Assembly (NCBI RefSeq): GCF_021191695.1
Contig: NZ_JAIWPT010000004.1
Span: 124,001-188,000, forward strand
Length of the DNA stretch: 64,000 nt
Direction of reading: 5' to 3'
Source of the DNA: Proluteimonas luteida
GTDB lineage: Bacteria > Pseudomonadota > Gammaproteobacteria > Xanthomonadales > Xanthomonadaceae
This document shows, piece by piece, positions 49,921 through 58,969 of this stretch. The first letter of the stretch is position 1. Every line of letters begins with the position of its first letter. The translations under genes and the position numbers were made by a program. Below the pieces are notes generated by a model. That model ran no database searches. It saw nothing but the letters and a program-made list of their open reading frames with translations, and was not told the DNA's origin.

Positions 49921-50256
49921 ATGACGATCAACAAGGCTCTGCTTGCCCTGGCTCTGGGTGTTGCTCTGGCTGCATGCAGCAACGCCGAGCAGGCTGACAG
50001 CGCGGCTCAGGGCGCTGCTGACGCCGCAGCCGACGCGCAGATCGCCGCCGACGAGACGACGGATCCGGCCGTGGCCGACACCGCGCAGATCGCCGCTGAC
50101 GACGCAGCTGCCGCTGCCGACGCTGCTGCCGATGCCGCCGCCGACGCCGCTGCCGCGACCACCCACGAGGGTGCCGAGCACGCTGCCGACGCTGCCGAGC
50201 ATGCCGAGAAGGCTGCCGAGGACGCTGCGGACGCCGCGGAAGAAGTCGCTCCGTAA
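49921..50256 (+). CDS. Alanine-rich small lipoprotein 1
   Basis: A 111-residue protein with a lipobox ('ALALGVALAAC', Cys at about residue 19) and a mature part made almost only of Ala, Asp and Glu. Repeated blocks include 'AADAAADAAADAAAATT' and 'EHAADAAEHAEKAAEDAADA', likely one long amphipathic helix or coiled coil. It recalls small envelope lipoproteins such as Lpp or stress-induced alanine-rich lipoproteins, but I do not recognise the family. A strong promoter and terminator frame it as a single-gene unit. A related lipoprotein follows 220 bp downstream. Confidence 0.75.
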   Translation: MTINKALLALALGVALAACSNAEQADSAAQGAADAAADAQIAADETTDPAVADTAQIAADDAAAAADAAADAAADAAAATTHEGAEHAADAAEHAEKAAEDAADAAEEVAP

Positions 50257-50294
50257 TTCGTTCGATGGCCTCGGCCATTGCGTGAAACTGGAAA

Positions 50295-50320
50295 GCCGCC
50301 GGTCTCCGGCGGCTTTTCTT
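50295..50320 (+). terminator. Terminator of alanine-rich lipoprotein 1
   Basis: Perfect 8-bp stem 'gccgccgg/ccggcggc' with a 3-base loop followed by 'ttttctttg', 38 bp beyond the stop. Confidence 0.88.
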
Positions 50321-50478
50321 TGTTTCCGGCCTGCGTTCCAATGGCGACCAGGCGACCCGCCGCGCCGTCGCCGGCACGATGCCGGCAGTCGTCACCTGCA
50401 CATTTCCCGGGTCGTGCCATCATGATGGCGGTCACAGTCGTATTCCCACTTCCATCCATCCCGCAAAGGAGCCCCCGC

Positions 50479-50940
50479 ATGAACATCAAGTTGACCACCG
50501 CCGCCGCTGTCGCCGTGCTGGCGCTTGCCGCCTGCGGCAACCAGAACGACGCCACCGCCGAACAGGAGCGCAGCGAAGCCGCAGCCGCCGCCGATAGCGC
50601 CAGCGCCGCGATTTCCGATGCCGCCCACGAAACCGGCCACGCCATCGAAGAAGGCGCCGATGCCGCTGCCGCCAGCACCTCCGCTGCCGTGCACGACGCC
50701 GAAGCCGCCGCTGCCGAGGCCGCGCGCAAGGCCGACGAGGCCGCGAAGGATGCCGCCCAGCGCACCGACACCGCCGCATCGGAAGCCGGCGAGAAGATCG
50801 ACGCCGCCGCAACCGAGGCTGGCGAAAAGATCGACGCCGCCGCGCGCGATGCCGCCGCCGCAACCGGTCGCGCGACCCAGCGTGCCGGCGAAGCGATCGA
50901 GAAGGCCGGCGAGCGCGTCGAGGAAAAGGCCGACAACTGA
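50479..50940 (+). CDS. Alanine-rich small lipoprotein 2
   Basis: A 153-residue protein built like its neighbour: lipobox 'AVLALAAC' (Cys at about residue 19), then a helical Ala/Glu/Asp/Lys-rich chain. A 12-residue unit is repeated, 'ASEAGEKIDAA' then 'ATEAGEKIDAA'. 'AAAEAARKADEAAKDAAQ' suggests an 11-residue helical periodicity as in LEA-like or apolipoprotein-type proteins. It probably lies in the periplasm anchored to a membrane. A ribosome site ('aaaggagccccc') precedes the ATG. Its role is unknown; the pair probably arose by duplication. Confidence 0.75.
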   Translation: MNIKLTTAAAVAVLALAACGNQNDATAEQERSEAAAAADSASAAISDAAHETGHAIEEGADAAAASTSAAVHDAEAAAAEAARKADEAAKDAAQRTDTAASEAGEKIDAAATEAGEKIDAAARDAAAATGRATQRAGEAIEKAGERVEEKADN

Positions 50941-51300
50941 GTCGACCCGCCGCAGCTTCTCCCAGGGCCCGCCGCAAGGCGGGCTTTTTTTGTTGGCTCG
51001 TCGATGCCCGGGAAAGAGCGCGCGCTTCGACCTTTGGCTGATCGGCCCCATGCGGCCGACGCGCGCGGCGTTGCGGATTCGCGAGGTTGGCGTGGCCTCC
51101 GCCTACCCGGGCTGATGGGAAATCCCGGCGTCGGGGGCGTTGCCCCGACCTACGATCGAGGCTCCCCGGGAATCGGCGCAGAACCTTTCCGTCGGGCGCC
51201 GCACCGCCTGCGCGGACGGTGCGTCTCCGGCTGCATGCCGGCCTGCGCGGCCCGCCCGGCTTCCGTATCCTTGGCGTCTTTCCTCCAGGGTGGACTCCGG
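50941..51300. other. 360-bp gene-free gap before liuB
   Basis: It contains the terminator of lipoprotein 2 and a short palindrome 'gtcgggggcgttgccccgac' (about 51131-51150). Otherwise no frame with coding character and no clear liuB promoter. The in-frame extension of liuB upstream of 51301 is low-complexity and not conserved-looking. Confidence 0.6.
50967..50991 (+). terminator. Terminator of alanine-rich lipoprotein 2
   Basis: Perfect 7-bp stem 'gcccgcc/ggcgggc' with a 'gcaa' tetraloop followed by seven T, 26 bp past the stop. Confidence 0.9.
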
Positions 51301-52908
51301 ATGCCGGCACTGACCTCGCAACTCGACCCGCGCGCCCGGGATTTCCTCGACAACGTGGACTACCACCGGGCACTGGTCGATGAACTGCACCGGCGCCTGG
51401 CGCGCGCCGCCGACGGCGGTGGCGAACAGGCGCGCACCCGGCACATCGCGCGCGGCAAGCTGCCGGCGCGCGAGCGCATCACCGCGCTGCTCGATCCAGG
51501 CTCGCCGTTCCTGGAGATCGCGCCGCTGGCGGCCGAGGACATGTACGACGACAGCGCGCCGGCGGCCGGCATCGTCGCCGGCATCGGACGGGTGCAGGGG
51601 CTGGAGGTGGTGGTCGTCGCCAACGACGCCACGGTCAAGGGCGGCACCTACTTCCCGATGACGGTGAAGAAGCACCTGCGCGCGCAGCAGGTCGCCCGCG
51701 AGAACCGCCTGCCCTGCGTCTACCTGGTCGATTCGGGCGGCGCCTTCCTGCCGCTGCAGGACGAGGTGTTCCCCGACCGCGAGCACTTCGGCCGGATCTT
51801 CTACAACCAGGCGCGGATGAGCGCGGACAACATCCCGCAGATCGCCGTGGTCATGGGCAGCTGCACCGCCGGCGGCGCCTATGTGCCGGCGATGTGCGAC
51901 GAGTCGGTGATCGTCCGCGAACAGGGCACGATCTTCCTCGGCGGGCCGCCACTGGTGAAGGCGGCCACCGGCGAGGTCGTCGATGCCGAGGCGCTGGGCG
52001 GTGCCGACGTGCATACGTCGGTGTCCGGCGTGGCCGACCACTTCGCCGAGGACGACCGCCACGCACTGCAGATCGCGCGCGACATCGTCGCCAGCCTCAA
52101 CCGTGGCAAGGCCCTGCCGGTGGCGCTGCGCGCGCCGGCCGAACCCCTCTACCCGGCGGAGGAGCTGTACGGCATCGTGCCGAAGGACACGCGGCGCCCG
52201 TTCGACATCCGCGAGGTCATCGCCCGCATCGTCGACGGCAGCCAGTTCCAGGAGTTCAAGGCGCGCTACGGCAAGACCCTGGTCACCGGCTTCGCCCACA
52301 TCCACGGCTATCCGGTGGGCATCGTCGCCAACAACGGGATCCTGTTCTCGGAGAGTGCGCTCAAGGGCGCGCACTTCATCGAGCTGTGCAACCAGCGCGG
52401 GATCCCGCTGGTGTTCCTGCAGAACATCACCGGCTTCATGGTCGGCAGGAAGTACGAGAACGCCGGCATCGCCAAGGACGGCGCCAAGATGGTCACCGCC
52501 GTGGCCTGCTCGTCGGTGCCCAAGTTCACCGTGGTCATCGGCGGCAGTTTCGGCGCCGGCAACTACGCGATGTGCGGACGTGCCTACGGGGCACGCTTCC
52601 TGTGGATGTGGCCGAACGCGCGCATCAGCGTCATGGGCGGCGAGCAGGCCGCCAGCGTGCTGGCCACGGTTCGCCGCGACGGTATCGAGGCGAAGGGTGG
52701 GAGCTGGAGCACGGACGAGGAAGAAGCGTTCAAGGCGCCGATCCGCGACCAGTACGAGACCCAGGGCAGCCCGTGGTACGCCACCGCGCGGCTGTGGGAC
52801 GACGGCATCATCGACCCGGCCGACACCCGCCGCGTGCTGGGCCTGGCGATCTCGGCCTCGCTCAATGCGCCGATCGCGCCGGCGCGCTTCGGCGTGTTCC
52901 GCATGTAG
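51301..52908 (+). CDS. liuB: Methylcrotonyl-CoA carboxylase, carboxyltransferase subunit
   Basis: A 535-residue beta subunit. It transfers the carboxyl group from biotin on LiuD to 3-methylcrotonyl-CoA, giving 3-methylglutaconyl-CoA. The N-terminal half has '[20 protein letters not shown]', then '[36 protein letters not shown]' (cut into motifs: '[18 protein letters not shown]' is MCC-specific). Oxyanion-hole glycines are in '[13 protein letters not shown]' and '[16 protein letters not shown]'. Length fits MCC beta rather than propionyl-CoA carboxylase. ATG at 51301. liuC and liuD lie 1.2 and 2.5 kb downstream. Confidence 0.94.
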   Translation: MPALTSQLDPRARDFLDNVDYHRALVDELHRRLARAADGGGEQARTRHIARGKLPARERITALLDPGSPFLEIAPLAAEDMYDDSAPAAGIVAGIGRVQGLEVVVVANDATVKGGTYFPMTVKKHLRAQQVARENRLPCVYLVDSGGAFLPLQDEVFPDREHFGRIFYNQARMSADNIPQIAVVMGSCTAGGAYVPAMCDESVIVREQGTIFLGGPPLVKAATGEVVDAEALGGADVHTSVSGVADHFAEDDRHALQIARDIVASLNRGKALPVALRAPAEPLYPAEELYGIVPKDTRRPFDIREVIARIVDGSQFQEFKARYGKTLVTGFAHIHGYPVGIVANNGILFSESALKGAHFIELCNQRGIPLVFLQNITGFMVGRKYENAGIAKDGAKMVTAVACSSVPKFTVVIGGSFGAGNYAMCGRAYGARFLWMWPNARISVMGGEQAASVLATVRRDGIEAKGGSWSTDEEEAFKAPIRDQYETQGSPWYATARLWDDGIIDPADTRRVLGLAISASLNAPIAPARFGVFRM

Positions 52909-53071
52909 GCCCGCACGACACCGGTTCCGCTGCACCGGTCACAGTCACCATGCCCCATGGGCGTGCTAGTGTCGGCGGCTCCGGCCCCGCTTCAGCGCAA
53001 CGGCCGGCCGCGCCTTCGCCGGCGCCGCAACCGTCCCGTCACCGACACACGATCCGACCCAAAGAGAGGTA

Positions 53072-53629
53072 ATGCGCGACATGGCCATCTTCCCGCAGTC
53101 CGGCACCGCCAAGAAGGACGCCCCGAGCTTCGCCAACGACCTGCCGCCCCCCGCACCGGCACGCGAACCATCGCCGGCGGTGGCGGATTTCGCGCCGGTC
53201 ACGCACGCCCAGGCGCCGACCCCGCGCCAGGCCGCGGAACCGGCAGCCAAAGAATCGGTGATCGCCGCCGACCTGACCATCGAAGGCAAGATCGAAGGCA
53301 GCGGCGACGTCCGCATCGCCGGCAGGTTCAAGGGCGACGTCAACGTGCAGGGCAACCTGACGATCGAGAACGGCGCCAAGCTCAACGGCGGCGTGCGCGC
53401 GAAGAAGGTGCTGGTCTCGGGCGAGCTCGAGGGCAACATCGAGTCCGCCTCGCTGGTCGAGCTGCGCGACTCGGCGGTGCTGACCGGCGACCTCAAGGCT
53501 GGTTCGCTGACCGTCGCCGCCGGCTCGAAGATCCGCGGCCACATCGAATGCGGCTGGGGCGAGGTCAAGACCGCGTCCGCCGGCAAGACCGGTGGCGACA
53601 AGGGCGACAAGACCAGCGACGCCGCCTGA
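53072..53629 (+). CDS. Bactofilin (polymer-forming cytoskeletal protein)
   Basis: A 185-residue bactofilin. A Pro/Ala-rich disordered N-terminus (about 1-60) leads into the right-handed beta-helix core 'ESVIAADLTIEGKIEGSGDV', 'RIAGRFKGDVNVQGNLTIEN', 'GAKLNGGVRAKKVLVSGELE' and 'GNIESASLVELRDSAVLTGD', with the regular glycine-turn spacing of DUF583. It ends in a Lys/Gly-rich tail. Bactofilins self-assemble into filaments that scaffold cell-shape or envelope enzymes. A good ribosome site ('agagaggtaATG') supports 53072 over the ATG at 53081. The zinc-ribbon gene starts two bases after its stop. Confidence 0.92.
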   Translation: MRDMAIFPQSGTAKKDAPSFANDLPPPAPAREPSPAVADFAPVTHAQAPTPRQAAEPAAKESVIAADLTIEGKIEGSGDVRIAGRFKGDVNVQGNLTIENGAKLNGGVRAKKVLVSGELEGNIESASLVELRDSAVLTGDLKAGSLTVAAGSKIRGHIECGWGEVKTASAGKTGGDKGDKTSDAA

Positions 53630-53631
53630 GC

Positions 53632-54024
53632 ATGAGCAGCCGCGCCGGTGCGGCAGGTGCCACGCGCACCTGTCCGCACTGCAAGACCACGATCCTGAAA
53701 AGCGCGGCGCGCTGTCCGTCGTGCATGCATTACCTGCGCTTCGACGAGGCCGCCTCCCCGGCCGCGGTCAAGGCGCGGCAGACCACCAGCGCGCTGCATG
53801 TCGAAGGCAAGATCCGCCACCCCGACGAGGGTGGCGCGTGGGAGTACGCGGTGGTCGTGGTGATCCGCGACGAGACCGGCAAGGAGATCAACCGCCACGT
53901 GGTCGGTGTCGGCGCGCTGTTCGGCGGCGACGAGCGCACGTTCTCGCTGTCGGTGGAGGTCACGCCGACCAACGACATGCGGCGCCCGGCGCGTGCGCCG
54001 GTCAAGCGCGGCATCCGTCACTGA
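53632..54024 (+). CDS. Zinc-ribbon protein paired with bactofilin
   Basis: A 130-residue protein. The N-terminus has a four-cysteine zinc ribbon, 'TCPHCKTTILKSAARCPSC'. The C-terminal ~75 residues form a beta-rich domain ('HVEGKIRHPDEGGAWEYAVV', 'VVIRDETGKEINRHVVGVGA'). I do not know a family name for the second domain. The ATG lies two bases beyond the bactofilin stop, so they are almost certainly co-expressed. A role as adaptor or regulator of the bactofilin filament is a guess from position only. Confidence 0.75.
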   Translation: MSSRAGAAGATRTCPHCKTTILKSAARCPSCMHYLRFDEAASPAAVKARQTTSALHVEGKIRHPDEGGAWEYAVVVVIRDETGKEINRHVVGVGALFGGDERTFSLSVEVTPTNDMRRPARAPVKRGIRH

Positions 54025-54097
54025 GCGGCTGAGAATATTCGCCCGCCGGCTGCGACCGCCGCCGTACGCCCGTGGCGGCGGCATCCGGGCAACCCGC

Positions 54098-54103
54098 TAT
54101 CAT
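54098..54103 (+). promoter_or_regulatory. Candidate -10 box of liuC
   Basis: TATCAT, 28 bp before the chosen liuC ATG at 54132. It contains an in-frame ATG (54102) that would then lie in the -10 box, which supports the later start. Confidence 0.35.
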
Positions 54104-54131
54104 GGCCGCCCGCCACCCGCCAGCCGCCGCC

Positions 54132-54935
54132 ATGTCCGATGCCCTGACGCTCACCCTCGCCGGCCCCGTCGCCCGCCTGCGGCTGGAACGCAGCGCCCTG
54201 CACAATGCCTTCGACGCCGGACTGGTCACGGCCCTGACCGCCGCGCTGCAGGACGTCGGCAACGACCCGCAGGTCCGCGTGCTGGTGCTCGAAGGCGCCG
54301 GTGCCTCGTTCTGCGCCGGCGCGGACATCGGCTGGATGCGCGGCATGGCCGATGCCAGCGAGGCCGACAACCGCGAGGACGCGCTCGCGCTGGCCCGGCT
54401 GATGCGCCTGCTCGACGAACTGCCCAAACCGACGATCGCCCGCGTCCAGGGCGCGGCGTTCGGCGGCGGCGTCGGCCTGGTCGCCTGCTGCGACATCGCC
54501 ATCGGCGTGCCCGCGGCGAAGTTCGGCCTGACCGAGAGCCGGCTCGGGCTGCTGCCGGCGGTGATCTCGCCCTACGTCATCGCCGCGATCGGCGCGCGCA
54601 ACGCGCGGCGCTGGTTCGCCACCGCCGAGGTGTTCGACGCCGCCCAGGCGTACCGCATGGGCCTGTTGCACGAGGTCGTCGAGGCCGACGCGCTCGATGC
54701 CGCGGTCGACCGCCAGGTCGCCTTGCTGCTGAAGGCCGGACCGTTCGCCGCGGCCGACGCCAAGCGCCTCGTGCGCGAGGTCGTGGCCGCGACCGACCGC
54801 GACCAGCTCGACCACGACAACGCATCGCTGATCGCCGCGATGCGCATCTCGGCCGAAGGCCAGGAAGGCCTGTCGGCCTTCCTCGGCAAACGCAGCCCGA
54901 CTTGGGTCGAGAGAGCAGATTCGGCCACGGATTGA
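54132..54935 (+). CDS. liuC: Methylglutaconyl-CoA hydratase (enoyl-CoA hydratase family)
   Basis: A 267-residue crotonase-fold enzyme. 'RLERSALHNAFDAGLVTALT' and 'VLVLEGAGASFCAGADIGWM' form the CoA site and oxyanion hole. 'RVQGAAFGGGVGLVACCDIAIG' and 'FGLTESRLGLLPAVISPYV' are the second signature, and the acidic residues of the hydratase active site are present. The neighbours liuB and liuD make hydration of 3-methylglutaconyl-CoA to HMG-CoA the likely reaction. The last residues ('ADSATD') and the stop are encoded by the left inverted repeat of the GxxExxY element, so the native C-terminus was probably altered. Confidence 0.9.
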   Translation: MSDALTLTLAGPVARLRLERSALHNAFDAGLVTALTAALQDVGNDPQVRVLVLEGAGASFCAGADIGWMRGMADASEADNREDALALARLMRLLDELPKPTIARVQGAAFGGGVGLVACCDIAIGVPAAKFGLTESRLGLLPAVISPYVIAAIGARNARRWFATAEVFDAAQAYRMGLLHEVVEADALDAAVDRQVALLLKAGPFAAADAKRLVREVVAATDRDQLDHDNASLIAAMRISAEGQEGLSAFLGKRSPTWVERADSATD

Positions 54936-54954
54936 CGCGGATGGACGCGGATCA
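54918..54954 (+). repeat. Left inverted repeat of the GxxExxY element
   Basis: 'gattcggccacggattgac' followed by 'gcggatggacgcggatca'. This is the inverted counterpart of 55340-55376. It contains the liuC stop codon and the GxxExxY start codon. The 'cacggattgacgcggat' core is shared exactly. Confidence 0.85.
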
Positions 54955-55376
54955 CGGACTGTTGCTGCATTCCGACCTGACCGACCGGGTGCTGCGCGCG
55001 TTCTACGACATCTACAACGCATTGGGCCCGGGTTTCCTCGAGAGCGTCTACGAGAACGCGCTGGTCCTTCGGCTACGGGACGACGGAATCGTCGCGCTTC
55101 AGCAAGCGCCGGTCGCCGTGTACTACCGTGACACGATCGTCGGCGAGTTCCGCACCGACCTGGCAATCGACGACCGACTCATCATCGAGATCAAAGCCGT
55201 TTCCACTCTCACAGGCGCACACGAAGCGCAGTTGCTCAACTACCTGAAAGCCACGCGGCGCCCGGTCGGCCTTCTGCTCAACTTCGGCCCCAAGCCCCAG
55301 TTCAAGCGGCGCATCTACACTTCCCCCTCTCCCGCCTTTATCCGCGTTGATCCGCGTCAATCCGTGACCAAATCCG

Positions 55377-55384
<8 letters not shown>
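54941..55384 (+). CDS. GxxExxY protein, PD-(D/E)XK nuclease fold
   Basis: A 147-residue member of the GxxExxY family (PDDEXK_3). The name motif is 'GPGFLESVYENAL' (Gly31, Glu34, Tyr37). The nuclease-like core is Asp73 in 'GEFRTDLAI' followed by 'IIEIKAV' with Glu83 and Lys85, so the metal-binding and catalytic residues are intact. 'LLNYLKATRRPVGLLLNFG' is the typical C-terminal strand-helix. The biological role of the family is unknown. Start and stop codons lie in ~37-bp inverted repeats, and the gene is inserted between liuC and liuD. Its end overlaps the liuD start by 8 bp. Confidence 0.9.
55340..55376 (-). repeat. Right inverted repeat of the GxxExxY element
   Basis: On the minus strand 'cggatttggtcacggattg' then 'acgcggatcaacgcggat'. 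It matches the left repeat (54918-54954) with a few mismatches. Its outer edge is directly adjacent to the liuD ATG (55377). Confidence 0.85.
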
Positions 55385-57406
<2,022 letters not shown>

Positions 57407-57410
<4 letters not shown>

Positions 57411-58054
57411 ACGCGCGCATCCGCAGCCTGCGTGCCGCACCGCTCGCGCTGCTGCTGGCCGCGTGCGGCGTCGACGGGAACGGGACGGCCGCGGAAACCG
57501 GAGAGGCCTGCGCCGGGATACCGCTTGCCGCCGTGCTGCCCGCCGACCAGGTGATCGGCACGCGGCAGCTGCTGTGGCGCGACTGCAGCGTGCGCACGGT
57601 CCGTGCGCGCTACGGCCAGGAGGATGCCGACGGAGGTGGCGACCATTGCACCCTCCGTATCGACGATACCGGCGCCGAAACGCCTGCGGCCACGCAGGCG
57701 CTCGGCATGGGCGATGCGGTGGCCCACGTGGATTCGCTGACGCTCAACGTGACGAGGATGAACGTCGACATGCTCGTGGGCGCCAGGGAAGGCTATCTGC
57801 AGGAGCCCATGCTGCTCGGCGCGCGGGGCGGCCCGTCGACGCTGCCCGTGGTCGAGCGTCTTTCCAGCGGCGACACCTATGCGATCGCAGTGCCCGCCAG
57901 CGGCCAGACGCCCGCGCCCGAGCCGCTGCAGGCGGTAGTTGGCGGGCGTTACGTCCTGGGCATCGCGTGCACCGAGCCGGTCCGCGACCACGACCACGCC
58001 GCATCGCTGTATCGTCCCTATGCCACCGCACTCCAACTGGACAGGTTGCCATGA
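57407..58054 (+). CDS. Putative lipoprotein inside the liu operon
   Basis: A 215-residue protein with a lipoprotein signal ('RAAPLALLLAAC', Cys at about residue 17) and three to four further cysteines in the mature part ('GEACAGIP', 'WRDCSVR', 'DHCTLRID', 'LGIACTEP'), which may form disulfides. No recognised domain. It is coupled on both sides (ATGA with liuD and with liuE), so it is transcribed with leucine catabolism, but a mechanistic link is not evident. Confidence 0.75.
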
Positions 58055-58968
58055 GCCGGATGCCCGCCTCCGTGCGGATCGTCGAGGTGGGCCCGCGCGA
58101 CGGCCTGCAGAACGAGAAGACCCTCGTCCCCACCGCGACCAAGATCGAACTGATCGACCGGCTCTCGGCCACCGGCCTGCGGACCATCGAGGCGACCAGC
58201 TTCGTCAGCCCGAAATGGGTGCCGCAGCTGGCCGACGCCGCCGAGGTGTTCAGCGGAATCGCGCGCCGCGCCGGCATCGCCTACCCGGTGCTGGTGCCCA
58301 ACGAAACCGGCTACGAACGCGCGCGCGCGGTGGGCGTGGAGGAGATCGCGGTGTTCACCGCCGCGTCCGAGGCGTTCAACCGCACCAACGTCAATGCCTC
58401 GATCGACGAATCGCTGCAGCGCTTCGCACCGGTGCTGGCGCGCGCGCGGGCCGACGGCGTGCGCGTGCGCGGCTACGTCTCGACCGTGCTCGGCTGCCCC
58501 TACCAGGGCGAGGTGCCGCTGGCCGACGTGGTCCGCGTTTCGCGTACGCTGCATGCAATGGGGTGCTACGAGATCTCGCTGGGCGACACCATCGGCGTCG
58601 GCACGCCGGCGCGCGCGCGGGCGATGCTGCGCGCGGTCGCCGCCGAGGTGCCGATGCCGGCACTGGCGATCCATTTCCACGACACCTACGGCCAGGCGCT
58701 GGCCAACATCCTCGCCTGCCTCGAGGAAGGCGTGGCGGTGGTCGACGCGGCCGTGGCCGGGACCGGGGGATGCCCGTATGCGCGCGGTGCCAGCGGCAAC
58801 GTGGCCAGCGAGGACGTGGCCTACATGCTGCACGGCATGGGCATCGACACCGGCATCGACCTCGATGCCCTGGCCGCCACCGGCCGCTGGCTGGCCGGGG
58901 TGCTGGGGCGCGAAACCGGCAGCCGGGTCGGCCGGGCCACGGCGCCGGCCGGCGGGGATGCGGCGTGA
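58051..58968 (+). CDS. liuE: Hydroxymethylglutaryl-CoA lyase
   Basis: A 305-residue HMG-CoA lyase, cleaving HMG-CoA to acetyl-CoA and acetoacetate, the last committed step of leucine breakdown. The TIM-barrel signature 'VEVGPRDGLQNEKTLV' holds the metal aspartate. 'VSTVLGCPYQGEV', the metal histidines in 'AIHFHDTYGQALANI' and the catalytic cysteine loop 'GTGGCPYARGASGNVASEDV' are all present. Start ATG at 58051 overlaps the lipoprotein stop by four bases. Confidence 0.96.
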   Translation: MSRMPASVRIVEVGPRDGLQNEKTLVPTATKIELIDRLSATGLRTIEATSFVSPKWVPQLADAAEVFSGIARRAGIAYPVLVPNETGYERARAVGVEEIAVFTAASEAFNRTNVNASIDESLQRFAPVLARARADGVRVRGYVSTVLGCPYQGEVPLADVVRVSRTLHAMGCYEISLGDTIGVGTPARARAMLRAVAAEVPMPALAIHFHDTYGQALANILACLEEGVAVVDAAVAGTGGCPYARGASGNVASEDVAYMLHGMGIDTGIDLDALAATGRWLAGVLGRETGSRVGRATAPAGGDAA

Positions 58969-58969
58969 C

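Noticed and set aside
51004..51300. Longer N-terminus for liuB (99 extra codons)
   Set aside because: The extra part lacks similarity to carboxyltransferases as far as I can judge, and begins just after a strong terminator. The ATG at 51301 gives the normal family length.
53906..54940. Upstream extension of the GxxExxY frame (open since 53906)
   Set aside because: The extension runs antiphase through liuC and is Arg-rich. Family members are 120-150 residues long, which fits the ATG at 54941.
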